A stretch of DNA of 64,000 nucleotides from Amycolatopsis roodepoortensis. GTDB taxonomy: Bacteria; Actinomycetota; Actinomycetes; Mycobacteriales; Pseudonocardiaceae. The stretch covers positions 496,001-560,000 of the forward strand of contig NZ_JADBEJ010000001.1 of the NCBI RefSeq assembly GCF_014873915.1, given 5' to 3'. The notes beneath the pieces were generated by a model. That model saw nothing but the letters and a program-made list of their open reading frames with translations, did not search any database and was not told where the DNA came from. Both the position numbers and the translations under genes were made by a program. Within the stretch, counting starts at the first letter, position 1; the number at the start of each line of letters is the position of its first letter. This document shows positions 29,411 to 37,893 of the stretch, piece after piece.

Positions 29411-30196
29411 ATGACTGCTAATTTAGAAGTGACTCGTTCGCGAGCGTCCCTCGTCCGCGCCGTGGTGACCGGTGGAACGCGTGGTACCGGTGCCGCCGTC
29501 ACACGCCGCCTCCAGCGAGAGGGGATGGATGTCACCGTCATCGCCCGCACCGCCGGTGACGGCGAAGCGCGTTTCCTCGCGTGCGACCTGACCGATCCGG
29601 CCGATGTGTCCCGGGCGGCCGGTGAGGTCCTCGCCGGGGGCGTGCCGGAGGTGATCGTCCATGTCGCCGGCGGTTCACAGTCGCCGGCCGGGGGCTTCGC
29701 CGCGTTGGAAGAGGCTCATTGGGGGCAGGAGCTGGATCTGAACCTGATGGCCGCGGTGCGTCTGGATCGCGCGCTCGTCCCCGCCATGATCGAGGAAGGG
29801 CGTGGGGCTATCGTGCACGTCACCTCGATCCAGTCCCGTATGCCGCTGTGGGACGGCACGCTCGCCTACGCGGCCGCGAAAGCCGGGCTACGCGCCTACA
29901 GCAAGGGACTGGCCGGCCAGCTCGCCTCCCACGGCATCCGGGTCAACACGATCTCCCCGGGCGGCATCCAGACCGACGCCGCCGACCATCTCGTCGATCG
30001 CCTTGCCGAGCGGTTCGACGGCGACCGGGCGGCGGCGCAGGACTCGCTGATGGCCGCGCTCGGTGGTGTGCCTTTGGGCCGCTTCGCCATGCCCGACGAG
30101 ATCGCGGAGACGGTCGCGTTCCTCGTCTCCGGGGCCGCCTCCAGCATCGTCGGGGCGGACATCGTCGTCGACGGCGGCACCCTTCGCACGATCTGA
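29411..30196 (+). CDS. SDR family oxidoreductase
   Basis: 261 residues. Rossmann NAD(P) motif [11 protein letters not shown] at about 20-30, NAG-equivalent VHVAGGS near 86, catalytic Ser in [20 protein letters not shown] carrying Tyr and Lys, and a PGGIQTDAA loop. The C-terminal [11 protein letters not shown] is classical. It reduces or oxidises an alcohol/carbonyl substrate that cannot be named. The ATG at 29411 has no ribosome site and begins right after the operator, so either the mRNA is leaderless or the true start is the GTG at 29429. Followed by an NTF2-like gene after 32 bases. Confidence 0.85.
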   Translation: MTANLEVTRSRASLVRAVVTGGTRGTGAAVTRRLQREGMDVTVIARTAGDGEARFLACDLTDPADVSRAAGEVLAGGVPEVIVHVAGGSQSPAGGFAALEEAHWGQELDLNLMAAVRLDRALVPAMIEEGRGAIVHVTSIQSRMPLWDGTLAYAAAKAGLRAYSKGLAGQLASHGIRVNTISPGGIQTDAADHLVDRLAERFDGDRAAAQDSLMAALGGVPLGRFAMPDEIAETVAFLVSGAASSIVGADIVVDGGTLRTI

Positions 30197-30228
30197 CCGC
30201 AAAACCCATCTATAGAAAGAAGCGCTCG

Positions 30229-30600
30229 ATGACCGACAGCTACACCGCTTATGACGCCGCGCGGCTGCCCTCCGTCGTACTGGCGTACCTCGATGCTCAC
30301 GACGAGGGCCGTTACGACGACGCGAAGGCCACCTTCGCCAAGGACGCGACGGTCATCGACGACGGCAAGACCTACCGCGGTATCGACGAGATCGGCGCGT
30401 GGATCGAACGCTCCGCCGGTGAGTACGAGTACACCAGCACCCGCATCGGGCAGACCGAGGCCGACACGACCCGGCCCGTCGTGCGGATCCGGCTCGACGG
30501 GAACTTTCCCGGAAATACCGTCACTTTGCGCTACTGCTTCGAAGTGGACGCGGGCCTGATCGCTCGTCTGACGATCGGCGATGTCGCCGCGGACGGGTGA
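30229..30600 (+). CDS. SnoaL/NTF2-like protein
   Basis: 123 residues from the ATG at 30229, with GAAAGAAG upstream. The NTF2-like cone fold shows VVLAYLDAHDEGRYDDAKATF, a cavity-lining segment TVIDDGKTYRGIDEIGAWI, and a C-terminal strand FEVDAGLIARLTIGD. Such small proteins act as isomerases, cyclases or ligand binders. It probably works with the SDR enzyme as one transcription unit repressed by the HxlR regulator. Confidence 0.8.
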   Translation: MTDSYTAYDAARLPSVVLAYLDAHDEGRYDDAKATFAKDATVIDDGKTYRGIDEIGAWIERSAGEYEYTSTRIGQTEADTTRPVVRIRLDGNFPGNTVTLRYCFEVDAGLIARLTIGDVAADG

Positions 30601-31012
30601 CAGCGCTGTGCAAGTGCGATGACAGCGGCTGTCGCGTCACCCGTCTTAAGGTCCTGCCCGAGCGATGCCGGAAGCGGCGTCGCGGAGGGCGAAAGGAGGT
30701 GTCATGACCGCAGGACGTGACTACTGACCGGAAAACCGCCGGAACGAGGGGATTCGTGTGAGGGGTTTCCGGCGGCCGTGAGCCCTCGGCGGTGGCGCCT
30801 GGGCGGGAATTTCCCTCTGTATCGGACGATCCCGCCTGGGCGGCCACCCACCGCCTCGGTGATACGGAGGGAACGATCGGGCCGTGGTCGACTTGCCTGC
30901 CAGCGGCGACGGAGGCCACATTGGACGGGCGACGGTCCTTGGAAGCAGCGTGCGGACGTGGGCTTCTTCGGTTTCGACAACGCTGTCTCCTGGTCTCGGC
31001 AGGCTCGGTCGT
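30601..31012. other. 412-base intergenic region with a 7-codon ORF and nested inverted repeats
   Basis: No recognisable gene on either strand. AAAGGAGGTG precedes the mini-ORF ATG ACC GCA GGA CGT GAC TAC TGA at 30704-30727 (MTAGRDY). CCGCCGGAA and TTCCGGCGG arms follow just after it. Next come TTCCCTCTGTATC at 30811-30823 and its near-perfect complement at 30861-30873 (one mismatch), flanked by GGCGGTG/CACCGCC arms. This could be the structured end of the SDR-NTF2 transcript or a small RNA. There is no downstream plus-strand gene for a leader peptide to control. Confidence 0.35.
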
Positions 31013-32053
31013 TCAAAGCCATTTCTTGCCTTTGAAGATCCGGTAGAGGACCAGGCACGCGGTCAGGATCACCGCCATCACGGCGGGATAGCCGTACTTC
31101 CAGTGCAGTTCGGGCATGAAGTCGAAATTCATGCCGTATATCCCGACTCCCATGGTCGGGACGGCGATGATGGCGGCCCACGAGGTGATCTTGCGCATGT
31201 CGTTGTTCTGTTGCAGCGACAGTTTCGCCAGTGTCGCGTCGACGAGCGTGGTGAGCAGTTCGTCGAACCCGGCGACCCGTTCGGTGACGGTGGTCAAGTG
31301 GTCGTCGACGTCGCGGAAATAGGTCCGGACCTGCTCGGAAATGAGCGGGGTGGAGCCCTCGGCCAGCCTCCGCAGCGGGGTGGCCAGCGGCATCACCGCC
31401 CGCCGCAGCTCGACGATCTCCCGTTTCACCAGGTACATCTGCTCGGCGCTGATCGGGCTGCCCGGGGCGAACACGAGCGCCTCCATCACGTCGATGTCGT
31501 TCTCGAACGCCTCGCTCACGTCGAGGTAGCCGTCGACGACGTGGTCGGCGATCGCGTGCAGGACCGCGGACGGCCCGGCGGCCAGGCGTTCCGGGATGGC
31601 TTCCAGTTCCGAGCGCACTCTGCGGAGCGCGGAGTGCTGCCCGTGGCGCACCGTGACGATGAAGTCCTTGCCGAGGAACACCATGATCTCCCCGGTCTCC
31701 ACGATCTCGTTCGCCGTGGTCGGCGACTCGTGCTCGACGAACCGGACGGTCTTGAGCACCATGAACAACGTGTCGCCGTAGGGCTCCAGTTTGGGGCGCT
31801 GGTGGGCGTGAACGACGTCCTCGACCGCCAGCTCGTGCAGCCCGAACACCTCGGCGACGCCCTGCATCCGCGCCGCGTCCGGCTCGTAGAGGCCGGCCCA
31901 GACGAACCCGTCGCCACGGCGGCGTACTTCGGCCAGCGCCTCGGCGTGATCGCGCAGGCCCGGCAAGCGGCGGCCGTCGACGTACACCGCGCAATCCGTC
32001 ACCGGCGACGGCGAGGGCGCCCCGGATCCGGCGTCCTCCGAATCGACCGCCAC
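31013..32053 (-). CDS. corA: CorA family magnesium/cobalt transport protein
   Basis: 346 residues from a GTG at 32053 with AAGGAG upstream. The long cytoplasmic N-terminal domain is followed by the stalk helix and two C-terminal membrane helices. The signature is VGIYGMNFDFMPELHWKYGYP, with GMN at the pore mouth and the MPEL loop that attracts hydrated Mg2+. The basic C-terminus (RIFKGKKWL) is typical. CorA is a pentameric gated Mg2+ channel, sometimes carrying Co2+ or Ni2+. Transcribed alone. Confidence 0.95.
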   Translation of the reverse strand: MAVDSEDAGSGAPSPSPVTDCAVYVDGRRLPGLRDHAEALAEVRRRGDGFVWAGLYEPDAARMQGVAEVFGLHELAVEDVVHAHQRPKLEPYGDTLFMVLKTVRFVEHESPTTANEIVETGEIMVFLGKDFIVTVRHGQHSALRRVRSELEAIPERLAAGPSAVLHAIADHVVDGYLDVSEAFENDIDVMEALVFAPGSPISAEQMYLVKREIVELRRAVMPLATPLRRLAEGSTPLISEQVRTYFRDVDDHLTTVTERVAGFDELLTTLVDATLAKLSLQQNNDMRKITSWAAIIAVPTMGVGIYGMNFDFMPELHWKYGYPAVMAVILTACLVLYRIFKGKKWL

Positions 32054-32177
32054 CCGAGCTCCTTCAGCCGTCCGACCTGGAACGCCGCGGAAGTCTAGTG
32101 GTCCGTGCCGGCACCGATCAGGTTTTCCCGCCCCGTCCGTCTGTATGGGTGAGATCTACTCACGGGAGGCTGACGCC

Positions 32178-32762
32178 ATGCGAAAACTGACCTTCGGCAT
32201 GAATGTGTCCCTGGACGGCTACATCGCCGCGCCCGGCGACGACCTCGGCTGGAGCGGGGGTGACGGACCGGACTCGTCGTCGAGCGGCGAGTTGTTCCAG
32301 TGGTGGTCCGACCGGGTGGCCGCGACGGGGCTCGCGCTGTACGGGCGCAAGCTGTGGGAGGTGATGAGTGCCGCTTGGCCGACCGCGGATCAGCGGCCCG
32401 GCGCGACCCCGGCGGAGATCGAGTACTCCCGCCGCTGGCGGGACATGCCGAAGGTGGTGTTCTCCTCGAAGACCGGCACGGTCGACTGGAACACCCGCCT
32501 GGTCACCGGCGACGCGGTCACCGAGATCACCCGGCTCAAGGCCGAGGACGGCGGCCCGATGGACATCGGCGGCGCGACGCTCGCCGGCGCCGCCATGCGG
32601 GCCGGGCTGATCGACGAGTACTTGCTGGTCACCGTGCCGGTTCTGGTGGGCGGGGGCACGCCGTTCTTCTCCGCGCTGGACAGCTGGGTGAAGCTGAACC
32701 TCGTGGAGACGCGCACGTTCCCCGGCGGCGTGGTGCTGACCCGATACGAGACGAGGCGGTGA
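32178..32762 (+). CDS. Dihydrofolate reductase-like (RibD C-terminal) family protein
   Basis: 194 residues from the ATG at 32178, with GGGAGG upstream. It shows the RibD_C/DHFR-like fold: MRKLTFGMNVSLDGYIAAPG, ALYGRKLWEVM, and DIGGATLAGAAMRAGLIDEYLLVTVPVLVGGGTPFF. The YGRKxxE and GGxxL motifs form the NADPH-binding region. These stand-alone proteins are not true folate enzymes and their substrates are mostly unknown. It converges on the sigma-factor gene with 4 bases between; such reductase-like genes are common neighbours of ECF factors with SnoaL domains. Confidence 0.87.
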   Translation: MRKLTFGMNVSLDGYIAAPGDDLGWSGGDGPDSSSSGELFQWWSDRVAATGLALYGRKLWEVMSAAWPTADQRPGATPAEIEYSRRWRDMPKVVFSSKTGTVDWNTRLVTGDAVTEITRLKAEDGGPMDIGGATLAGAAMRAGLIDEYLLVTVPVLVGGGTPFFSALDSWVKLNLVETRTFPGGVVLTRYETRR

Positions 32763-32766
32763 CCGA

Positions 32767-33768
32767 TCACAGTGCCGGGGGAAGGTCCAGCCATGGTTTG
32801 CCGGTGACGTCGAATCCGGTGAGTTCGGCGATCTTCCCGTCGACGACGCGCAGGGCCGCGATGGCGAACAGCCGGTAGTCCGGGGTGCCGGGGGCGCGGA
32901 GGTACAGTGCGGCGGCCGGCATGCGGTTGACCGTCGTGGGGATACCGCGCCAGTCGTCGTGGCCGTGCTGGAAGAGCCCACCGGAGATCCAGCCGTCCAC
33001 CGCGTCCCCGGCCGTCCTGGTCACGGTGCCCGGATCGGGCAGCATCGCGAAGCGCAGATCGTCGCGCAACAGGGAGATCAGGCCGTCGAGGTCGTTGCGC
33101 TCGTGGGCGTCGATGTACGACTTCACCACGCCGCGCTCGTCCTTCGACAGCTCATGGGTGGCGGGGCTCCGCCAGTCGAGACGGGGGCCGGGCAGCTGCT
33201 CGCGCATCGTCGCGCGCGCCCGTTGCAGAGCACTGGTCACCGAGGCGACGGTCAGCTCCAGGGCGTCGGCGGCCTTCGGCGCCGGCCAGCCGAGGACGTC
33301 GCGCAGCACGAACACCGCCCGCTGCCGCGGCGGCAGCCGCTGGACGGCGACGATGAACGCCAGCTCGATCGTTTCCCGCGCCACCACCGATTCCTGCGGG
33401 TCTTCGGGGAGCATCCGGTCGGGGAACGGCTGCAGGTAGCCCAGCTCGGAGTCCGCCAGCTCGGCCGGGACGGGGGTGCGGTCGTGGCGCTTCTCCAGGA
33501 AGTCGAGGCAGACGTTCGTCGCGATCCGGTACAGCCAGGTCCGCAGCGCGGCGTGGCCCTTGAACGACTCCCGCTTGTGCCATGCCCGCAGGAACGTCTC
33601 CTGCGTCATGTCCTGGGCGTCCTCGTAGTTCGCGAGCATCCGGTAGCAGTGCACCTGCAGCTCGCGCCGGTGGGGCTCCGTGATGAGCGCGAACCGTGCC
33701 GTATCGCCTGAGCGGGCCGCCGCGATGAACGTGGCTTCGTCGGTGCCGAGCGGTCTGGCGTCGGTCAT
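32767..33768 (-). CDS. ECF sigma factor with C-terminal SnoaL domain, SigG-like (TIGR02960 type)
   Basis: 333 residues from the ATG at 33768, preceded by AGGAAGGA. Sigma region 2 at about 15-85 (RRELQVHCYRMLANYEDAQDMTQETFLRAW) and region 4 at about 130-190 (LPPRQRAVFVLRDVLGWPAPKAADAL), followed by an NTF2/SnoaL-like C-terminal domain from about 205, with KSYIDAHERNDLDGLISLL and DWRGIPTTVNRMPAAALYL. In ECF factors of this type the C-terminal domain replaces an anti-sigma factor in controlling activity. No anti-sigma gene is adjacent. Confidence 0.9.
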   Translation of the reverse strand: MTDARPLGTDEATFIAAARSGDTARFALITEPHRRELQVHCYRMLANYEDAQDMTQETFLRAWHKRESFKGHAALRTWLYRIATNVCLDFLEKRHDRTPVPAELADSELGYLQPFPDRMLPEDPQESVVARETIELAFIVAVQRLPPRQRAVFVLRDVLGWPAPKAADALELTVASVTSALQRARATMREQLPGPRLDWRSPATHELSKDERGVVKSYIDAHERNDLDGLISLLRDDLRFAMLPDPGTVTRTAGDAVDGWISGGLFQHGHDDWRGIPTTVNRMPAAALYLRAPGTPDYRLFAIAALRVVDGKIAELTGFDVTGKPWLDLPPAL

Positions 33769-33799
33769 GGCCGTCGATCCTTCCTGATCGGTGAAGCCG

Positions 33800-34261
33800 C
33801 TAGGCGGGTGGCTGGTCCGCCTGCAGATTCTCGAGGATCGTGGTGGCGATATCGGCGAACTGGTCGAGTTCTTCAGGAGTGAGGCGGTCGACCACAAGGC
33901 GCCGGACCTCCTGGGCGTGGCTGGGCGAGGCCCGCTTGAGCGCGGTGAGGCCGTTCGCCGTGATCACCGCCTCCATGCCGCGCGAGCCGCAGCGTTCCCG
34001 CGTGACCAGGCCCCGCTTGCCCATCCGGGTGAGCTGGTGATGCATGCGGCTCTTTTCCCAGGAGGCCGCGCGGCCGAGTTCGTAGACGCGCATCCGCCCG
34101 TCCGGCGCCTCGGACAACAGGGCGAGCACGGTGTAGTCGGCGTTGGACAGGCCGCTGCTGGCCTGGAGCTGCTGTTCGATTCGTGTCCGCAGCAGCTCCA
34201 GCATCTGGAAGGACACCCGCCACGCGCGGAGTTCGTGTTCCGTCAACTCCTGCTGCTTCAT
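33800..34261 (-). CDS. MarR family transcriptional regulator
   Basis: 153 residues. Dimerisation helices flank a winged helix at about 40-105: LSNADYTVLALLSEAPDGRMRVYELGRAASWEKSRMHHQLTRMGKRGLV with a RERCGSRGMEAVITANG wing. The ATG at 34261 starts 17 bases from a 20-bp perfect-arm palindrome, and a second related palindrome lies nearer the divergent amidohydrolase. It almost certainly represses both itself and the amidohydrolase, with a small aromatic or the enzyme substrate as candidate ligand. Confidence 0.9.
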   Translation of the reverse strand: MKQQELTEHELRAWRVSFQMLELLRTRIEQQLQASSGLSNADYTVLALLSEAPDGRMRVYELGRAASWEKSRMHHQLTRMGKRGLVTRERCGSRGMEAVITANGLTALKRASPSHAQEVRRLVVDRLTPEELDQFADIATTILENLQADQPPA

Positions 34262-34278
34262 GGCACCACCTTATCCCA

Positions 34279-34298
34279 TGAGTTGACAAGTCAACTCA
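34279..34298. promoter_or_regulatory. MarR operator 1
   Basis: TGAGTTGACAAGTCAACTCA, perfect 9-bp arms around AA. It contains TTGACA (34283-34288), which with CTATCA 17 bases on (34306-34311) forms the plausible promoter of the amidohydrolase. Binding would block RNA polymerase directly. Confidence 0.8.
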
Positions 34299-34310
34299 GC
34301 GACGACTATC

Positions 34311-34326
34311 AGTTGATACGTCAACT
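34311..34326. promoter_or_regulatory. MarR operator 2
   Basis: AGTTGATACGTCAACT has perfect 6-bp arms and the same half-sites as operator 1. Its centre is about 30 bases away, roughly three helical turns, so two dimers could bind the same DNA face and cover the -10 region of the amidohydrolase promoter. Confidence 0.7.
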
Positions 34327-34356
34327 CATAGTGCTCGCACGAAGAAAGGCACCCCC

Positions 34357-35814
34357 ATGACCGAAAGACGTGCCGAGGGCGGGCCGCCGGAAGACAGCGG
34401 GCGGCCGGGACGCCGCTACGTCATCCGTGGCGGCGCGGTGATGTCCATGGATCCGAACGTCGGCGACTTCGCGACCGCCGACGTTCTGGTGGAGGGCGGC
34501 AAGATCGTCGAGATCAGGCCGGATATCCGCGCCGAAAGCGCCGGCGAGATCGACGCACGGGGGCGCGTCGTGCTGCCGGGCTTCGTCGACACGCACCACC
34601 ACCTGTTCGAGACGGCGGAGCGCGCGTTCCTCGCCAACGGCCTGCTCCTCGACGATCACTCGGGCTCGCCGAGCGCGCAACCGAACTACGGCGAGCACAT
34701 CCTGCAGGGTTTCGCGCGGGCCTACCGGCCGGCGGACGTCTACGTCAACTCGTTGTTCGGAGGGCTTTCCCAGCTCGACGCAGGGGTCACGACGGTGCTG
34801 GACGTCTCGCAGATCCACCATTCACCAGAGCACACCGACGCGGCGATCCAGGCGCTCGTCGACACCGGGCGGCGTTCGGCGTTCGGGTTCTTCGAGGGCG
34901 ACGGCCGCACGGGCGCCCGGTATCCGGAGGACGCGTACCGCATCCGCGACCGATGGTTCTCCTCGAACGACCGGCTGGTGACCATGGTCATGGGCGGGGA
35001 GCTCCACCTCGGGAGGCAGGTGTACACCCGCGCCTGGGCGATCGCCCGTGAGCTGGATCTCAAGATCGCCGCGCACGCCGTCGGCTCGTGGGGGATGCGG
35101 CCGGTCTTCGACGACCTCGCCCAGGGCACCGCCGGGGTCGAGGTGGGGCCGGACAACCTGTTCATCCACATGACCGGCATGTCCGACCGGACCTGGCGAC
35201 GGCTACGGGACGCCGGTGCGCAGGTTTCGCTGGCGTTCCCGATCGAGATGACCATGCGGCACGGCACGCCGCCCATCCTCAAGCTGCGGGAACTCGGCAT
35301 GGAACCTTCGCTGAGCTCCGACGTCGAGACGACGATGGCCGCGGACCCCTTCACGCTGATGCGCTCCGCGATGACCATGCAGCGCATGATCGTCAACCAG
35401 ATGATCCTGGACCAGGGTGACCTGGTGCCGCCGGGCAACTGGCCGACGCCGGCCCCGGGCACGCCGGAGCTGCTCACCGTCCGCGACGTGCTGCGGTACG
35501 CGACCATCAACGGTGCCAAGCATCTCGGCCTCGACGGCAGGACCGGCACCCTGACGCCCGGCAAGGAGGCCGACATCGTCCTGCTCGACGCGACCGCGCT
35601 CAACGTGGCTCCGCTCAACAGCGTGCCGGGAGCGATCGTGTCGCTGATGGACCGCACCAACGTCGAGACGGTGATCGTCGCCGGCAAGGTGCGCAAGTGG
35701 AAGGGGCGGCTGCTCGACGTGGACCTGGCGCGGTTGCGCCGGGAACTCGAAACCTCTCGCGATCACCTTTTCGCGGCGATGAACCTCAAGCAGGACCTGT
35801 TCGCCTGGAGCTGA
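34357..35814 (+). CDS. Amidohydrolase, cytosine deaminase/chlorohydrolase-like
   Basis: 485 residues, GAAAGG upstream of the ATG. Metal-dependent amidohydrolase superfamily: an N-terminal beta-sandwich (YVIRGGAVMSMDPNVGDF), the first metal motif GFVDTHHHLFET (HxH), further ligands in KIAAHAVGSWG and LFIHMTG, the late Asp in PSLSSDVETT, and the C-terminal GTLTPGKEADIVLLD closing the small domain. Family members deaminate or dechlorinate nitrogen heterocycles such as guanine, cytosine or triazines. Substrate is unknown. Divergent from its MarR regulator, which suggests catabolic induction by the substrate. Confidence 0.9.
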   Translation: MTERRAEGGPPEDSGRPGRRYVIRGGAVMSMDPNVGDFATADVLVEGGKIVEIRPDIRAESAGEIDARGRVVLPGFVDTHHHLFETAERAFLANGLLLDDHSGSPSAQPNYGEHILQGFARAYRPADVYVNSLFGGLSQLDAGVTTVLDVSQIHHSPEHTDAAIQALVDTGRRSAFGFFEGDGRTGARYPEDAYRIRDRWFSSNDRLVTMVMGGELHLGRQVYTRAWAIARELDLKIAAHAVGSWGMRPVFDDLAQGTAGVEVGPDNLFIHMTGMSDRTWRRLRDAGAQVSLAFPIEMTMRHGTPPILKLRELGMEPSLSSDVETTMAADPFTLMRSAMTMQRMIVNQMILDQGDLVPPGNWPTPAPGTPELLTVRDVLRYATINGAKHLGLDGRTGTLTPGKEADIVLLDATALNVAPLNSVPGAIVSLMDRTNVETVIVAGKVRKWKGRLLDVDLARLRRELETSRDHLFAAMNLKQDLFAWS

Positions 35815-35825
35815 GAAGCGACAGA

Positions 35826-36284
35826 TCAGAAGCGGCCGCAGCGGTCCACGCGTTTCCACGGCCATTCCGAGGCGAGCCAGCGCGCGACGGCGTCGGCGAG
35901 TGCCGCGTCGAGGTCCGCCTTGTCGGCCCGTACCCAGGATTGCACCGTGACGTCCCATTCTTCGGAGTCCGGGGGATACAGGTACACGCAACCGATGACG
36001 TCGTCCGCCGGGTCGAGGACGGTGAAGGTGAACCCGGTGCGTCGCGCGAAGTCCGCCGCGTGGCGGCGAAGATCGTCGAGGTTCGCCTCGGGAGTCATGC
36101 CGTCGCGAGGCGGCCAGTCGCCGTCGGGATAGCCGGGAGTGGAGCGAATATGCTCGATACTCGACATCCACGCGGCGTGGTCGGCCGAATTGTGTTGCGG
36201 TCCCAGCGGTTCGAGGCGGAACCGTTCGGTCACGAGCGAGGTCGGAGGGACGAAACCGGCCGGTACGAACTCATCCGAGGTCAT
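35826..36284 (-). CDS. GNAT family N-acetyltransferase-like protein
   Basis: 152 residues from the ATG at 36284. RFRLEPLGPQHNSADHAAWM gives the N-terminal strand-helix, and FTFTVLDPADDVIGCVYLYPP is the conserved beta4 region that holds the splayed acetyl-CoA strand. The Q/RxxGxG/A phosphate loop is poorly developed (SWVRADKADLDAALADAVARWL), so catalysis is not certain. The ribosome site is weak; longer in-frame starts exist upstream. Convergent with the amidohydrolase. Confidence 0.75.
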   Translation of the reverse strand: MTSDEFVPAGFVPPTSLVTERFRLEPLGPQHNSADHAAWMSSIEHIRSTPGYPDGDWPPRDGMTPEANLDDLRRHAADFARRTGFTFTVLDPADDVIGCVYLYPPDSEEWDVTVQSWVRADKADLDAALADAVARWLASEWPWKRVDRCGRF

Positions 36285-36362
36285 GGCCAGGACCGTAGCG
36301 GCCGTCCCGGCTTCCCGCACCCGAATTCCCGGCGGTGAGGTTCGATCCATAGTGGACAGACG

Positions 36363-37709
36363 TCACCGGTTGTCGGAATTCAGGTCGGATCCCCGGGTTT
36401 CGGCGCTGAGGAGCAACGCGACGAGGGTGACCGCGATCGTGCCGACGAGGTACAGCACGACCGCCGTCGGGCCCTGTTTTTCGGCCAGCCACACGGCGAT
36501 GAGGGGAGCGGGCGCGCCGGCGATGATCGAGGAACCCTGGAACACCAGGGAAGCACCGGCGAAACGGCGGCGGGTGGGGAAGAGTTCGGCGATCCACGCG
36601 GCTTCCGGCCCGGCCAGGAGTCCGTGCAGTGCCGCGCCGACGCCGATGCCGAGATAGAGCAGCGGCAGATTGTCGGCTTGGACGATGGCGAAGAAGACCG
36701 GTGCCCACACCGCGAGGCCCGCCGCCGGGACCAGCATGGCGACACGCCGTCCGACGCGGTCCGACCAGTAGCCGCCGGCCAGCATCCCCGCGAACTGCAG
36801 CAGGGACCCGACGGCCACGGCCAGGAGGACGTCGGACTTGTCGTAGCCGAAGGTCTTCGTGGCATAGGCGACCACGAAGACGGTGTAGACGTAGAAGGCC
36901 ACGTTCTCGCCCAGCCGCACGCCGAGCCCGCGGAGGACGGGGCCGGGGTGGGCGAGCGTCTCCAGGATGCTCGACCGCTCCCGGACGGCGTCCGCGGATG
37001 CCGTGGCCCGCGCCTGCGCTTCCTGGAACACCGGTGACTCGTCGATCCGCCGACGGATCCAGAAACCGATGGCCAGCAACGGGATCGCGAACAGGAAACC
37101 GACTCGCCAGCCCCACTGGTCGAAGGCGTTTTCGGGGAGTACCAAGGCGATCCCGCCGACGACGGCCGTGGCGAGCACCGTGCCCAGCGGCGCTCCCGCC
37201 TGCGGCCACGCCGACCAGAAGCCCCGCCGCTTCGGGCTTCCGTACTCGCTGACCATCAGCACGGCCGCGCCGAACTCGCCGCCGAGGGCGAATCCCTGGA
37301 TCAGCCTCAGCACGACGAGCGAGATCGTCGCCCCGATACCGGCCTGGGCGTAGGTGGGGAGCAGCCCGATCGCGGAGGTCGACAGCCCGAGCAACAGGAA
37401 AGTGGTCACCAGCATGGGTTTGCGGCCGAGGCGATCACCGAGATGGCCGAACACGATGCCGCCGATCGGGCGCGCGACGAAGCCGAGCCCTTGGGTCGCC
37501 AGGGCGAGCAGCAGCTGGGCGAACCCGTCGCCGCCGGGGAAGAACAGCGGCCCGAGCACGGTGGCCGCGAGGATTCCGTAGAGCGCGAAGTCGTACCACT
37601 CGAGCACCGCGCCGGCGGTACTGCCCGCCAGGACCCGCCGGAACGCCGACCGGCTGACGCCGCCAGACCTCGAACCGGCCGTTTCGTGCGAGGCGGGCAC
37701 GTTCGTCAC
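36363..37709 (-). CDS. MFS transporter, metabolite:H+ symporter family
   Basis: 448 residues from the GTG at 37709 with GAGGAG upstream; an earlier start would extend into the repeat-containing promoter. Twelve predicted helices. VLEWYDFALYGILAATVLGPLFFP and ARPIGGIVFGHLGDRLGRKPML are the signature of the MHS group (ShiA, KgtP, ProP relatives), which import organic acids, shikimate or betaine with protons. The second signature, GGYWSDRVGRR, is present in the C-terminal half. Divergent from the MBL-fold gene. Substrate unknown. Confidence 0.92.
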   Translation of the reverse strand: MTNVPASHETAGSRSGGVSRSAFRRVLAGSTAGAVLEWYDFALYGILAATVLGPLFFPGGDGFAQLLLALATQGLGFVARPIGGIVFGHLGDRLGRKPMLVTTFLLLGLSTSAIGLLPTYAQAGIGATISLVVLRLIQGFALGGEFGAAVLMVSEYGSPKRRGFWSAWPQAGAPLGTVLATAVVGGIALVLPENAFDQWGWRVGFLFAIPLLAIGFWIRRRIDESPVFQEAQARATASADAVRERSSILETLAHPGPVLRGLGVRLGENVAFYVYTVFVVAYATKTFGYDKSDVLLAVAVGSLLQFAGMLAGGYWSDRVGRRVAMLVPAAGLAVWAPVFFAIVQADNLPLLYLGIGVGAALHGLLAGPEAAWIAELFPTRRRFAGASLVFQGSSIIAGAPAPLIAVWLAEKQGPTAVVLYLVGTIAVTLVALLLSAETRGSDLNSDNR

Positions 37710-37742
37710 TTTCGCTCCTCGTCGAGTCGGCCGGACAGGCAC

Positions 37743-37782
37743 GTGTCCGGTATGCGGACACTGCGGAACGCTATCCGGACAC
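37743..37782. promoter_or_regulatory. GTGTCCG repeat operator upstream of MFS gene
   Basis: On the minus strand GTGTCCG occurs at 37782-37776 and again at 37761-37755, exactly 21 bases apart (two helical turns). The complementary CGGACAC completes a GTGTCCG-5-CGGACAC palindrome at 37743-37761. It lies 34-73 bases upstream of the MFS start. This looks like a tandem regulator-binding site; the protein is unknown. Confidence 0.5.
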
Positions 37783-37893
37783 GTAGGAAGATAGACCGCG
37801 GCGGCGGGATCGCGCAATCACTTGCCGCCGGTCGCGATACTCGAACTCGCGGCCGCTTGACCTCCAGTCGGCTGAAGGTTCCAAGCTGGGCCC

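Noticed and set aside
30721-30921. Minus-strand frame of 66 codons in the 30.6-31.0 kb gap
   Set aside because: Pro/Arg-rich, no family, no ribosome site, overlaps inverted repeats; treated as non-coding.
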